64,000 bases of DNA from Photobacterium sp. JCM 19050 (GTDB lineage Bacteria; Pseudomonadota; Gammaproteobacteria; Enterobacterales; Vibrionaceae): assembly GCA_001310455.1 (NCBI GenBank), contig BAXG01000029.1:1-64000 (forward strand), given 5' to 3'. Below, one piece after another: positions 51,051-60,256 of the stretch. The notes under the pieces are model-generated. The model was not told the DNA's origin. It made no database searches and saw only the letters and a program-made list of their open reading frames with translations. Each line of letters opens with the position of its first letter. The stretch's first letter is position 1. The position numbers were made by a program, and so were the translations under genes.

Positions 51051-51908
51051 ATGAAAGGTATCCTCTCCATTCAATCGCATGTGGTTTATGGACATGCCGG
51101 AAACAGTTCTGCCGTATTTCCGCTTCAGAGGATGGGATATGAAGTATGGCCTATTCATACTGTTCAGTTCTCAAACCATACGCAATATAAGGAAGGCTGG
51201 ACTGGCCGTGCCTTTGCAGCAGAAGATATCACCTCTCTTGTCAGCGGTATGGATGCTATTGGCCAGTTAGGAAATTGCCGCGCAGTATTGACCGGATACC
51301 AGGGTTCAGCTGAGCAGTGCATTGCGATTAAAGACGTTGTCTCCAAGGTAAAAGCAGCTAATACCGAAGCCATTTACGTCTGTGACCCGGTGATGGGTGC
51401 GCCAGACAAAGGGTGCATCGTTGCACCGGGTATCGCTGAGCACCTGATCAACACCATCATGCCAATGGCTGATGTCATCGTGCCAAACCAGTTTGAACTG
51501 AGCCAGTTTGCCGGCATGGAAATCAATTCCCTTGATGATGCTGTCACCGCCTGTCGCATTGCCCTGTCAAAAGGTCCTAAGATTGTTCTGGTCAAGCACC
51601 TCCACAGCGTCTCTGACGAAAAATTCACCATGATGCTCGCCACTCAGGAAGGTTGTTGGATTGCCCAGCGTCCTCATCTCGAATTCGACAAACAACCCGT
51701 TGGCGTTGGCGACCTCATTTCAGCACTGTTCACCGGTAAGTACCTTGAACTGGGTGATGCTCCGAAGGCCTTCGCTCATTGTAATGATGCTTGCTACGCT
51801 GTATTAAAAGAAACGTCGAAGCAAAACGAGTGGGAGTTACAAACTATTGCTGCTCAGGATGAAATTGTTTCACCAGTTGAATCCTTTGCTATTGAGTCTG
51901 TTAACTGA
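51051..51908 (+). CDS. pdxY: Pyridoxal kinase PdxY
   Basis: This 285-residue ribokinase-fold kinase phosphorylates pyridoxal to PLP. It opens [20 protein letters not shown], a PdxY hallmark, followed by [15 protein letters not shown], the central [15 protein letters not shown] and the anion-hole/catalytic [13 protein letters not shown] with the base Asp. The frame is intact and of normal length. It is divergent from the antiporter/arginine decarboxylase operon; the decarboxylase needs PLP, so the association is functionally sensible. Its own ribosome site is weak. Confidence 0.93.
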   Translation: MKGILSIQSHVVYGHAGNSSAVFPLQRMGYEVWPIHTVQFSNHTQYKEGWTGRAFAAEDITSLVSGMDAIGQLGNCRAVLTGYQGSAEQCIAIKDVVSKVKAANTEAIYVCDPVMGAPDKGCIVAPGIAEHLINTIMPMADVIVPNQFELSQFAGMEINSLDDAVTACRIALSKGPKIVLVKHLHSVSDEKFTMMLATQEGCWIAQRPHLEFDKQPVGVGDLISALFTGKYLELGDAPKAFAHCNDACYAVLKETSKQNEWELQTIAAQDEIVSPVESFAIESVN

Positions 51909-51929
51909 TTCTGGGTTTTCGCTTGGCAA

Positions 51930-51953
51930 AAAAGGGCATGGATTGCCCTTTTT
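51930..51953 (+). terminator. Rho-independent terminator of pdxY
   Basis: AAAAGGGCA and TGCCCTTTT form a 9-bp stem with a TGGAT-type loop, ending in a T run, 21 bp after the pdxY stop. Confidence 0.8.
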
Positions 51954-52051
51954 CGTCCTGAGGAAAGACAAACGTCTCTGGCTGGGTCTAATACCCTAAC
52001 TGCCTGATAAGTCTTTCTGGTGGTTCGCTATTAATTTACAAGGATGTTGTT

Positions 52052-52904
52052 GTGCAACCAACCCAATCGCCAATCCGTACTGCCACCCTCAGCATTCTGG
52101 CAATGATTGCTTTTGCTGCCAATTCAGTACTCTGCCGGGTCGCCCTAAAGGAGACCGACATAGATGCAGCCAGTTTTACAGTTATCCGGCTCGTCTCTGG
52201 CGCAATCGTCTTAGCTGCCATCTGTTTTTTCCGTGACATGCAAGCTAAGCCCACACAGTTTGGTGACTGGCCTTCCGCGCTTTCTTTGTTTGCCTACGCG
52301 GCAGCATTTTCATTCGCTTATGTTTCGCTGCCAACAGGCACCGGAGCGCTGTTACTGTTTGGCGCCGTTCAATTGACAATGATAGTGGCGGGCCTTTTGA
52401 GCGGAGAAAGACTGAATCTTCCCCAATGGGCAGGGCTTGCCATAGCAATCTCCGGCTTGGTTTTGTTGCTCATGCCGGGTATCGACTCCCCTCCTTTTGC
52501 CTGCCATGCTCATGGTTATCTCCGGTATTGCCTGGGGTTTATACAGTCTTCAAGCCAGAGGAAAGGGCGACCCAACCAAGGTCACTGCCGGTAATTTCCT
52601 GCGGGCGTCCATTATGGGAATCACCCTGGTCCCATTTTCTTTGGTTTTGGGAATATGGGATACAAACGGTATTCTGCTTGCGGTGATATCCGGAGGTATT
52701 GCGTCCGGCTTGGGCTATGTACTTTGGTATGCCGTACTTAAACACCTCACTACCGTCTCTGCGGCAAGCATCCAACTCAGTGTCCCGGTCATTGCTGCAT
52801 TGGGAGGGGTAATATTCCTTACCGAGCCATTAACGATGACTCTGGTAATGGCGTCACTGACCATCCTAGGCGGTATAGCTTTGGTAATTCGTCATCGGGG
52901 GTGA
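52052..52904 (+). CDS. EamA/DMT-family transporter
   Basis: Rejoined across a frameshift near 52490, this is about 283 residues with ten predicted membrane spans in two EamA repeats. The first repeat has MIAFAANSVLCRVALKE and FAYVSLPTGTGALLLFGAVQ. The second has MVISGIAWGLYSLQARG and SVPVIAALGGVIFLTEPL. Such proteins export amino acids or other metabolites; the substrate is unknown. The start is GTG at 52052 with AAGGA 8 bp upstream. It lies 143 bp after the pdxY stop, beyond the pdxY terminator. Confidence 0.8.
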
Positions 52905-52988
52905 ACTGGTTGCGCTCCCCCTTTTGCCTGATTACAAGGTCACGCGGATGGAAAACGTCTGCGCTTCCCAACAAACCAACACGCTAAA

Positions 52989-53006
52989 ACTCTCAATATT
53001 GAGACG
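52989..53006. promoter_or_regulatory. Palindromic motif, copy 5
   Basis: ACTCTCAATATTGAGACG contains the perfect palindromic core CTCAATATTGAG and matches the locus motif at 15 of 18 positions. It lies outside the polysaccharide region, 342 bp upstream of the DUF2834 gene and just before a degenerate repeat element. Confidence 0.4.
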
Positions 53007-53069
53007 ATTAATAAAATTAGTTTTGCTTTCACGGACTTCCTATAAATAAGACTCTACCCTTTACACAGA

Positions 53070-53252
53070 TAAACCCAAGTCACTTCAAGGTACTTAATTC
53101 AGTGTGATTTCAGTGCGTTCAAATCAAGAAAATATCTGTCGAAATGGTTGTCCCTTTTAAGGGGGTTTCGGACAGATACAGACGTACTGAAACACGCTCG
53201 AGGATGAGATTAACTGGCTTGGGTGTTTGATCGGCTCGCATTCAGTCATCGC
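53070..53252. mobile_element. Degenerate half copy of the MITE-like element
   Basis: The stretch starts TAAACCCAAGTCACTTCAAG and continues with ATTCAGTGTGATTTCAGTGC, closely matching the reverse complement of the right half of the 11740-12007 element. It keeps the paired CACTGAAA/TTTCAGTG-type arms but loses similarity before the second terminal repeat. It fills most of the 426-bp gap 52905-53330. Confidence 0.6.
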
Positions 53253-53330
53253 CCGCGATAATCCAAAAGGAAAATGTCGGTGACAGGATGGAGGCTATAA
53301 GACGTATATTCAGGGAAGAAGGTTGATTTA

Positions 53331-53650
53331 ATGAGAGTGCTGTACGCCGTTTTGTTTTTGCTTGGAGCTGTCCTCCCTTTCACCGCCATGGCACCGTGCT
53401 TTCCATCAACGGGTTAGATTTCTATCGGATGATAAAAGAGGCTCTCTCAAACCCGGTTTCTGCCTTTGCCTGGTTAGATGTACTTGTTTCCGCGGTCGTT
53501 TTACTGATTTTCATTGTCGCTGAAGGAACCCGGCTTCGTATGCGTAAACTCTGGCTTCCGATTGTGGGCACATTGGCTGTAGGTGTCTCTTTTGGTCTGC
53601 CACTCTTCCTTTTCATGAGGGAAAAATCACTACAACGACGCATTTTTTAA
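53331..53650 (+). CDS. DUF2834 family small membrane protein
   Basis: This protein of about 106 residues is rejoined across a frameshift near 53392. The first frame gives MRVLYAVLFLLGAVLPFTA and the second continues SINGLDFYRMIKEALSNPVS and AFAWLDVLVSAVVLLIFIV. Three membrane spans and the F-x-x-LD-x-LVSA motif match DUF2834. The function is unknown. No operon partner is evident. Confidence 0.65.
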
Positions 53651-53727
53651 AACTGCGCCTTCCTCTCCAATCAAAATGACATATCCTCTTTGCTATTGTG
53701 GAGTCAGGAAAGGATTTGGAGGCGGTG

Positions 53728-54275
53728 ATGACAAGGCAACCTTTGTACGCAATGTTGGCCGAATACAACAGATGGATTAACCACTCCATTTTTGAATGTG
53801 CCGCAAGTATGGCCCAAGATGACGTATACAGTGATGAAGGGGCTTACTTCGGATCGGTGTTCTCAACGCTCAGCCATATCTTTACGTGTGACTTGCTTTG
53901 GCTGAACCGCTTTAAAACCCTTGATGACGAATGGGCGTCACTCAATGAATTAGTACAGTTCCCGTCACCTGCTACTAACTCAGAAGATGTATTCTCAACG
54001 TTTGAAGAGCTTCACCAGGCGAGAATCCGGCTTGATGAAATCATTGTTTCCTGGGTTGATGAACTCACCGATGAGGATTTCCTTCGCACACTGACTTACC
54101 AAAGTACAACCGGGGACACCTTCACCAATGACTTCCCGGCGCTCCTTCTGCATTTTTTCAATCATCAGACCCATCATAGAGCCAGGCCACAACACTTATC
54201 AACCAAATGGGCATTGATGTGGGATGCACAGATTTGGTGGCGGTTGCCAGAGGTATCCACCGCCAGCACGGCTAA
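53728..54275 (+). CDS. DinB-family protein
   Basis: Rejoined across a frameshift near 54180, this is about 182 residues of the DinB four-helix metalloprotein family. Metal ligands are seen in LSHIFTCDLLWL (first His) and LHFFNHQTHHRG (H-x3-H), with the N-terminal LAEYNRWINHSIFE helix. After the shift the family ending TTLINQMGIDVGCTDLV appears. It may be a thiol-dependent transferase; the substrate is unknown. The ATG at 53728 has GGAGG 7 bp upstream. Confidence 0.75.
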
Positions 54276-54279
54276 ACAG

Positions 54280-54305
54280 AAAAAGGCGCATTTCGCGCCT
54301 TTTTG
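54280..54305 (+). terminator. Terminator of the DinB-family gene
   Basis: AAAAAGGCGC and GCGCCTTTTT form a 10-bp stem with a five-base loop and a T-rich tail, four bases after the stop codon. Its symmetric A/T flanks could also stop the convergent DUF6482-like transcript. Confidence 0.8.
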
Positions 54306-54326
54306 TTTTATCCCCAAACCGTGTTT

Positions 54327-54599
54327 TCAAAGAGGAAGCGACACTTCATCCGGTTGCGTGGCAATGGTGCCCGACATTTCGTCGTACGCTGATTCAAAGC
54401 GCATTTTAGCCAGTGCATACCCCTCACGCTTCAGTGCATCTTTTGCCTGAACCAACCCGTCAAAACTGAGGCCACGACCATGTGAATCACAGGCCAGCGC
54501 TTCTTCTTTTCCATCTCTTAGCATAATCACGTAGTGGTTGGCATCGGCGTAGCTTACGATAACCGGAGTCACTGTGTTGTAATGGTCAAGCTTCCTCAT
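54327..54599 (-). CDS. DUF6482-like small protein
   Basis: This 90-residue protein has MLRDGKEEALACDSHGRGLS in the middle and the C-terminal MRFESAYDEMSG, resembling the SAYDEMIG ending I recall for DUF6482. No signal or membrane span is visible. Its role is unknown. It is transcribed convergently to the DinB gene. Confidence 0.55.
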   Translation of the reverse strand: MRKLDHYNTVTPVIVSYADANHYVIMLRDGKEEALACDSHGRGLSFDGLVQAKDALKREGYALAKMRFESAYDEMSGTIATQPDEVSLPL

Positions 54600-54716
54600 T
54601 TCGGTCTCTCCTCGGCTTTTATCCTTTTCGACTACGGTTCAGCATCTTGAACTGATCACTCAATTGAACGGATGACTAAAAAAATGCTGTTAACAACAGT
54701 TTGATTGATAATGTGA

Positions 54717-54736
54717 TATACCCAAGCCATCAGGGT
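54717..54736. repeat. Isolated terminal-repeat fragment of the MITE-like element
   Basis: TATACCCAAGCCATCAGGGT matches the left end of the element at 11740 with a small deletion, without any internal sequence. It sits just before the GNAT gene, in its presumed promoter region. Confidence 0.4.
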
Positions 54737-54760
54737 TAAATAAGATTCAGGATGAATACG

Positions 54761-55276
54761 ATGACAATAACAATCAGACATAGCACCGAAGCAGACGTCG
54801 AGCAGATTAAACGCATCTATGAGCAGGAAAGCTGCTACGCAAATACCCTCCAAGTTCCGTTTCCATCTGTGGAGTTATGGCGCAACCGCCTGGAAAACCT
54901 TGCGCCCAATATCAAGAGTCTTGTTGCCGTCACCGAAGGCACTGTCGTCGGCCAATTAGGGTTGGAAGTGAATGCCTCCCCCCGAAGAAGACATGTTGCA
55001 ACCCTGGGTATGGGTGTAGATGAACGTTACCGACGAAAAGGTGTTGGACAGGCACTTATGTGCGCTGCCATTAATCTGGCAGAAAACTGGATGGCAGTCA
55101 CCCGCATTGAGCTCGAAGTTTATGCCGACAACCTTGCCGCTATCTCGCTCTATGAAAAGATGGGCTTTCAGCGGGAAGGATTGGCAAAAGCGTTTGCTTT
55201 CAAGAACGGGCACTACGTGGATGTTGTCTATATGGCGCGGCTGGCAACGACACAAAGTAAAACGAGTTCGCGATAG
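54761..55276 (+). CDS. GNAT-family N-acetyltransferase (YhhY/AaaT-like)
   Basis: This acetyltransferase of about 171 residues is very similar to E. coli YhhY, an L-amino acid N-acetyltransferase. Matching stretches are ITIRHSTEADVEQIKRIYEQ, NTLQVPFPS and the acetyl-CoA loop RYRRKGVGQALM. The C-terminal ENWMAVTRIELEVYADNLAA, GHYVDVVYMARL also match. ATGs at 54752 and 54761 are both possible; AGGA at 54748 is better spaced for 54761. The frame is intact. It probably acetylates free amino acids or small amines. Confidence 0.85.
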   Translation: MTITIRHSTEADVEQIKRIYEQESCYANTLQVPFPSVELWRNRLENLAPNIKSLVAVTEGTVVGQLGLEVNASPRRRHVATLGMGVDERYRRKGVGQALMCAAINLAENWMAVTRIELEVYADNLAAISLYEKMGFQREGLAKAFAFKNGHYVDVVYMARLATTQSKTSSR

Positions 55277-55342
55277 GAAACTCAGCAAGATTTGCTAAAA
55301 ACAGCAGTGATAGTGTGAAAGGGCTGAACCAGGGAGGAAACC

Positions 55343-56212
55343 ATGCCGCGCCAGACTACCGCCACTCACTACCGAAAACGCCTTGCTGTTCTGACAGATT
55401 ATATCTACCAGAACATTGAGGGGGATTTGACACTGGCAACACTGGCAGAGGTCGCGCTTATTTCTCCCTACCATCTGCACCGAATTTACCGGAGCATTTA
55501 CAACGATACGCTTACTGAAACCATTAAGCGAATCCGTCTCCATTATGCAGCCGGCCGGTTGTTAAATACAGACCTCACAGTCGCAGCAATCGCCCGGCAA
55601 GCCCGCTATAACTCGGTCCAGAGTTTTACAAGAGCGTTCAGCGAAGCCTTCGGTATGCCCCCGGCCCGGTATCGGCTGGAGGGAAGCCACACTCAATTCA
55701 AACAATCTTTGCTGAATAAGGAGAAACACCCAATGCATGACGTTACCATACGGCAAGCACAGCCGATGACTCTGGTCGGTTTCGAACATTCCGGCTCGTA
55801 TATGGAAATTGGACAAACGTTTGACAAACTTTACGGCAGTCTGGCTGCCAAACAACTCCTGACCGAACACACCAAAGCTGTGGGTATCTATTTTGATGAC
55901 CCTGAAACGGTTGAGGCGTCTTTGCTTCGCTCTATGGCATGTATCGCTACCAATTCTCCGGATAGATTCCCAGAAGCAGAAGGGTTCAAGCGCTTTGATA
56001 TCGAGGGAGGGAAATGTGCCGTGCTGAGGTACAAAGGTCCGTATGCCAATATGGATGTTGCCTACAAATGGCTGTTCTCCCAATGGCTGCCTCAATCCGG
56101 GGAACGGGTGGGTAACCAACCTGCTTATGAGGAATACCTCAATGACCCACGACAAGTACCTGCACCGGAATTACTGACAGATATCTACATTCCGTTGGAA
56201 AGCAATAATTAA
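55343..56212 (+). CDS. AraC-family regulator with GyrI-like effector domain
   Basis: This 289-residue protein has an N-terminal AraC-type double helix-turn-helix (ALISPYHLHRIYRSIYNDTL; LTVAAIARQARYNSVQSFTR; AFGMPPARYR, residues ~15-115). A C-terminal GyrI-like ligand domain follows (VTIRQAQPMTLVGFEHSGSY, residues ~130-289). The arrangement is that of SbmC/Rob-like multidrug regulators, binding small molecules and controlling nearby genes. AGGGAGGAAACC gives a strong ribosome site. The frame is intact. The target genes are unknown. Confidence 0.9.
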   Translation: MPRQTTATHYRKRLAVLTDYIYQNIEGDLTLATLAEVALISPYHLHRIYRSIYNDTLTETIKRIRLHYAAGRLLNTDLTVAAIARQARYNSVQSFTRAFSEAFGMPPARYRLEGSHTQFKQSLLNKEKHPMHDVTIRQAQPMTLVGFEHSGSYMEIGQTFDKLYGSLAAKQLLTEHTKAVGIYFDDPETVEASLLRSMACIATNSPDRFPEAEGFKRFDIEGGKCAVLRYKGPYANMDVAYKWLFSQWLPQSGERVGNQPAYEEYLNDPRQVPAPELLTDIYIPLESNN

Positions 56213-56236
56213 GTTACACCACGACTGCCAGACATT

Positions 56237-56268
56237 AAAAAACCGGACGAATCATCGTCCGGTTTTTT
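56237..56268. terminator. Bidirectional terminator between AraC and GGDEF-EAL genes
   Basis: AAAAAACCGGACGA and TCGTCCGGTTTTTT form a 14-bp perfect stem with an ATCA loop. A and T runs on both sides make it a terminator for both converging genes. Confidence 0.9.
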
Positions 56269-56281
56269 CATCTTTTCAAGA

Positions 56282-58252
56282 TCAGTTTTCAACCGATTGT
56301 TCAAAGAGATTTGCGTGCAACTCTTCAAGCTGTTCGGGGGCCATAGGGCGGCCTATGTAGAATCCCTGACAGTAGTCATAACCACAGTGCTTGAGGTATT
56401 CAAGCTGGTTCTGGGTTTCGATGCCTTCAGCTATTAACCGAAGACCCAATTTTTCACAAATCGCGCGGGTCGCTTCGATAACAGCCAAACTGCCTTTGTG
56501 TTCCCCCTGCACAAAGCTCTTATCGAGCTTAACCGTCGTAATAGGCAGGTCATGCAGTTGGGAAAGTGACGAATATCCGGTACCGAAATCATCCAGGTAC
56601 AACTCAACCCCTATCTGCCCAAGTGCTTCTATGCAATGGCGTGCCTCATCGTAATCAAGCAGCATTGTTGATTCGGTCAGCTCAAGTGCAACCTGAGAGG
56701 GCTTGATATCATATTGCTTCATCAGCTCTGAAACATAGGGAGCCAACCCCGGCTGCAACTGTGCACGGGAAAGGTTCACACTCACCATCAAATCAATGCC
56801 AAATTTGCTCCGCCAGGTGCGCAATTGCTTGAGCGCTTGCTGCATGATCCATCGGCCCAATTGGACGATTTGACCCGTTTCTTCCGCCAGGGGAATAAAC
56901 TCTGCGGGTGAAACATGACCAAGCTCTTCATCGTTCCAACGCACCAACGCTTCAAAACCTTTCAGCATCCCATCATCCGACCGGGTTATTGGCTGATAGT
57001 GGACGGAAAACTCACACTTCTCCAGAGCAATAGACAATCGATGGCGCAAACGTGCCTTACGGTGAAGTGCGCATGCCATTTCAGGTGTGAAGTACAGGCT
57101 CCGGTTTCGTCCCAGGTATTTGGCTCGATGCAACGCCATGTCAGCATAAGTAATCAGTGTATCCAGGTTATCCGCATCTTCAGGGTATCGGGCGATACCA
57201 ATGCTGCAACCCATAATGATTTCACCAATATCACCGATTTCAAATGGACGGTTCAATTCAGCAATAAGCTCTCGTGCCAGATCTCCCGGTATCCCGACCT
57301 GAGAACGATCGATCTTGATAACGAACTCATCCCCGCCAAACCGGGCCAAAAGCCCACGGTTGTCGAGTGTCAACTTGAGACGCTCAGCAATGTCGGTCAA
57401 TAACCGGTCACCCACGGAATGTCCGTGCGTGTCGTTGATCAGTTTAAACCCGTCGATATCCAGGAAAAGGAGACTGTAAGACCGGTTTTTATCATTTTCC
57501 CCATGAACAACTTTGCCGAAACCCCGTCTGTTAACCAGCCCTGTAAGGTAGTCCATTTCAGCATGGTGCCGTACAAGCTGCATTTCATCACGGCCTTCGC
57601 CAAGGTCACTGAGATCACTTAAATGCAGCAAGAGTTGCTGACGGTCCCCTAACCAAACCCCTTCTACATCAAACCACTGAAAATTCTGGCCGGTCCAACA
57701 GCGAGCACCCGCCTGGAAGAATCCATTGCTGCGCGCACTTCTCAGCCATCGGCGAGCCAGGTGGGTATCCGTAGCGAAAGCAGCCAGATCGCGAAGTTCA
57801 TTCCCGAAGTATTCTTCGAAAGCATGGTTAACACTGACAAGTTTCCCGTCAGAATCAAAGAGCAATGCGAGGTTAGTGAAGTCGGCAAGTGCAATGTCGC
57901 GTCGCAAGCAGGGTTCGTCTGCGATTACCTCTACGAGCATGGCTGTGCGCCCTTCAGGCGTGAGGTAACCGGTAAAATGACAAAGCACCTTACGCGTTAT
58001 GTTGCCCGGTGTCAGGTTCCACCAGGTCTTTATATTTTCACCGGCATCAAAGCGCTTTTGATACTGGCTGAGCGTCACGTTAACAGCTTCGGACATGTCT
58101 TTAGAGAAGTCACGCTGGCTTATTTCATCCAACGTTTCTGCATTCCAGAACATCAATGCTGCTTTATTAGCCCAGCTGATTCTTTTGCAATCTATATCAA
58201 AGATCCACACCGGTGATTGCAAACTATCCCAAAGCGCATAATCTGGCATCAT
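56282..58252 (-). CDS. PAS-GGDEF-EAL c-di-GMP signalling protein
   Basis: This 656-residue cytoplasmic protein carries two PAS-like sensor domains (residues ~10-110 and ~120-220). A GGDEF domain has an intact active site (RFGGDEF, residues 304-310), and an EAL domain has intact motifs (EAL at 434-436, NLSRAQLQ, LELTES, DDFGTGYSS, KLDKSFV, AEGIET). Both cyclase and phosphodiesterase activities are possible. No RxxD inhibitory site lies before GGDEF. It may adjust c-di-GMP and so exopolysaccharide output, but no link to the XrtA locus is shown. The frame is intact. Confidence 0.92.
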   Translation of the reverse strand: MMPDYALWDSLQSPVWIFDIDCKRISWANKAALMFWNAETLDEISQRDFSKDMSEAVNVTLSQYQKRFDAGENIKTWWNLTPGNITRKVLCHFTGYLTPEGRTAMLVEVIADEPCLRRDIALADFTNLALLFDSDGKLVSVNHAFEEYFGNELRDLAAFATDTHLARRWLRSARSNGFFQAGARCWTGQNFQWFDVEGVWLGDRQQLLLHLSDLSDLGEGRDEMQLVRHHAEMDYLTGLVNRRGFGKVVHGENDKNRSYSLLFLDIDGFKLINDTHGHSVGDRLLTDIAERLKLTLDNRGLLARFGGDEFVIKIDRSQVGIPGDLARELIAELNRPFEIGDIGEIIMGCSIGIARYPEDADNLDTLITYADMALHRAKYLGRNRSLYFTPEMACALHRKARLRHRLSIALEKCEFSVHYQPITRSDDGMLKGFEALVRWNDEELGHVSPAEFIPLAEETGQIVQLGRWIMQQALKQLRTWRSKFGIDLMVSVNLSRAQLQPGLAPYVSELMKQYDIKPSQVALELTESTMLLDYDEARHCIEALGQIGVELYLDDFGTGYSSLSQLHDLPITTVKLDKSFVQGEHKGSLAVIEATRAICEKLGLRLIAEGIETQNQLEYLKHCGYDYCQGFYIGRPMAPEQLEELHANLFEQSVEN

Positions 58253-58803
58253 GACAAACAGATTTATCCACGATAAATGTTGCCTTTCATAGTATCGGCA
58301 ACGTATTGACAGAAATAATTAGAATCTAAATTATGTGATTTTGGTTCACATTTTTATGTTTATTCGACCGTTGATACGGTTCAAATTCTAGTGTAACTCA
58401 TCGTAATTCTTTATTCTCTAAAAGAAGAACACTCTTACACATTTTTTATTATTCCACACCAACGCAGTCATGGAATGTAAAGAATTGAACATCTTTCATT
58501 CACACTGATAATATTTGCTTTCAGTGAGTTAGCTTACGGATATATCAATAAAGGTTCATCCGCTCAGGTATACCATAAAATCTAGGCAGCTAAGTACATT
58601 AAGAACTGCTTAAATAAAATTATTAATGAATTCTCTTTAACCAATCTTAAAACAAACATCTCAGGATCATTTTCTCTAAAACCAGAACAACCCTAATACA
58701 AGTAAAGAACAACCCGACGAATAATTTGACCAAATTTATATATATTCGAGACTAAGGTTGTACAACTAGTCTTCATTTATCCAACCGATCCTTTGAGCTG
58801 AAA
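58253..58803. other. AT-rich intergenic region without a gene
   Basis: This 551-bp stretch separates the start of the GGDEF-EAL gene from the end of the MATE gene. I see no frame, RNA-like hairpin or repeat of the families found elsewhere. It presumably holds the promoter of the GGDEF-EAL gene. Confidence 0.5.
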
Positions 58804-60131
58804 TTAAGCACTTTCCCCCACTTTAAAACCTTTTTGGTACAATCTGTATGCAACAATGCCCGCCAGAATGTTTCCTGTTGCTGCGCCAATGAATATTCCG
58901 TTGAGACCAGCAAGCTTTGCTCCCAACCAGACAAAAGGCAGAAAACAGGCAAACAAACGCAAAACAGAAATCGTCAATCCCCGCATAGGCATTCCCAATG
59001 CATTGCACGCTGAAACAAGCAGGATACATATTCCCAGCAGGGAAAGGCTAAGTGGCACCCACTCAAGGTGTACATGCAGAATATCTACAACCTGATTGTC
59101 ATTTGCCAGAAGGTCGCAAGTGGGTTAGCCATCAACCAAATCCCCCCGCCAATAAGCAACTGCCAAAACAAAACAAACTTCATTGCAATCGCAAGTGTGG
59201 TAGTGACACCCTGCCTGTTTCCGGCCCCATACATCCGGGCAATCATCGGAGGCATTGACATGGTCAAAGCAAGCACAACAACAATGGCGAAAAACTCCAC
59301 TCTTGATCCCAGCGCCCAGGCAGCAACTGCAGCAGAACCAAAACCGGCCACCAGTTTTGTTGCCAACGTCGATGCCAAAGGTGGCAACATCTGGCTTGTC
59401 ATTGCAGGAGCCATTATCTTGCCAAGGTCTGCCAAGCTTCTTCTTACTTCCAGGCCACTCCAATCGAAGATCAGCCAGTTTCGGTGAACAACCAGCGGAA
59501 ACACCACCACCAAGCCGAAACCAAATGCGGCAATGGTTGCCCACGCGGCTCCGTTCAGACCCATTCCGAATGTAAACATAAAGAGCGGGTCGAGGCCCAT
59601 ATTCAGCAAACTGGTCACCACCATCATGATCCCCGGCAGCATCGTGTTGCCATGAGAACGGCAAAGGCTATACGCAAAATAGAGCATTGCCCCCGTCCAG
59701 GCGCTGCCCAACCAAACTTTCCAGTAGCTGTCGATGATGGGGAACAGGTTTTCGTGCGCCCCTAAAAAGCCCAAAATGAAATCCCTTCCCATCCAGACAA
59801 TTGCGCAAAGAGCGAACACACTCAGTGCGCCGGTAATGACAACCAAGCCACCAATTTGGCTGGCCTCTCTTTCATTGCCGTTTCCTAATACCCGCGAAAT
59901 CAGCGCAGTCGTCGCAATACCCAGACCAACCTGCAAACCAATCACCAGCATTTGAATTGGCATCGTAAACCCCTGGGCTGCCAGCGGTTCAATACCGAGC
60001 CGTCCAATGAAAGCCGAATCTACCAGTTGAAAGCTCATCAGTGACAGTACGCCGAAAATCATCGGCCATGTCATATCAAAAAGGCGCCTTGCCAACTCTG
60101 ACGTTTCTTTATTCTTTGAATTATTAATCAT
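58804..60131 (-). CDS. MATE-family efflux transporter
   Basis: Rejoined across a frameshift near 59080, this is about 442 residues with twelve membrane spans. The N half begins WPMIFGVLSLMSFQLVDSAF, then GLGIATTALISRVLGNGNER, the typical MATE signature. The C half has PPMIARMYGAGNRQGV and, after the shift, LSLLGICILLVSACNALGMP. It would export drugs or metabolites using Na+ or H+. It is divergent from eptA with 125 bp between the starts. Confidence 0.85.
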
Positions 60132-60256
60132 TTATTAACCAGATATTTTTCCGCTAGAACATCGACACTACCAATGCCGAAACAACTTCTTACATTTTGC
60201 CCAAGGGTGTGCAAGAATGCCCGCTTTTTGTGATCATCATCACCGGGGGTAATGCA

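Noticed and set aside
50882-51142. An 86-codon frame overlapping the start of pdxY
   Set aside because: It runs through the pdxY coding sequence in another frame and has a Pro/Ser/Thr-rich composition typical of a shadow frame.
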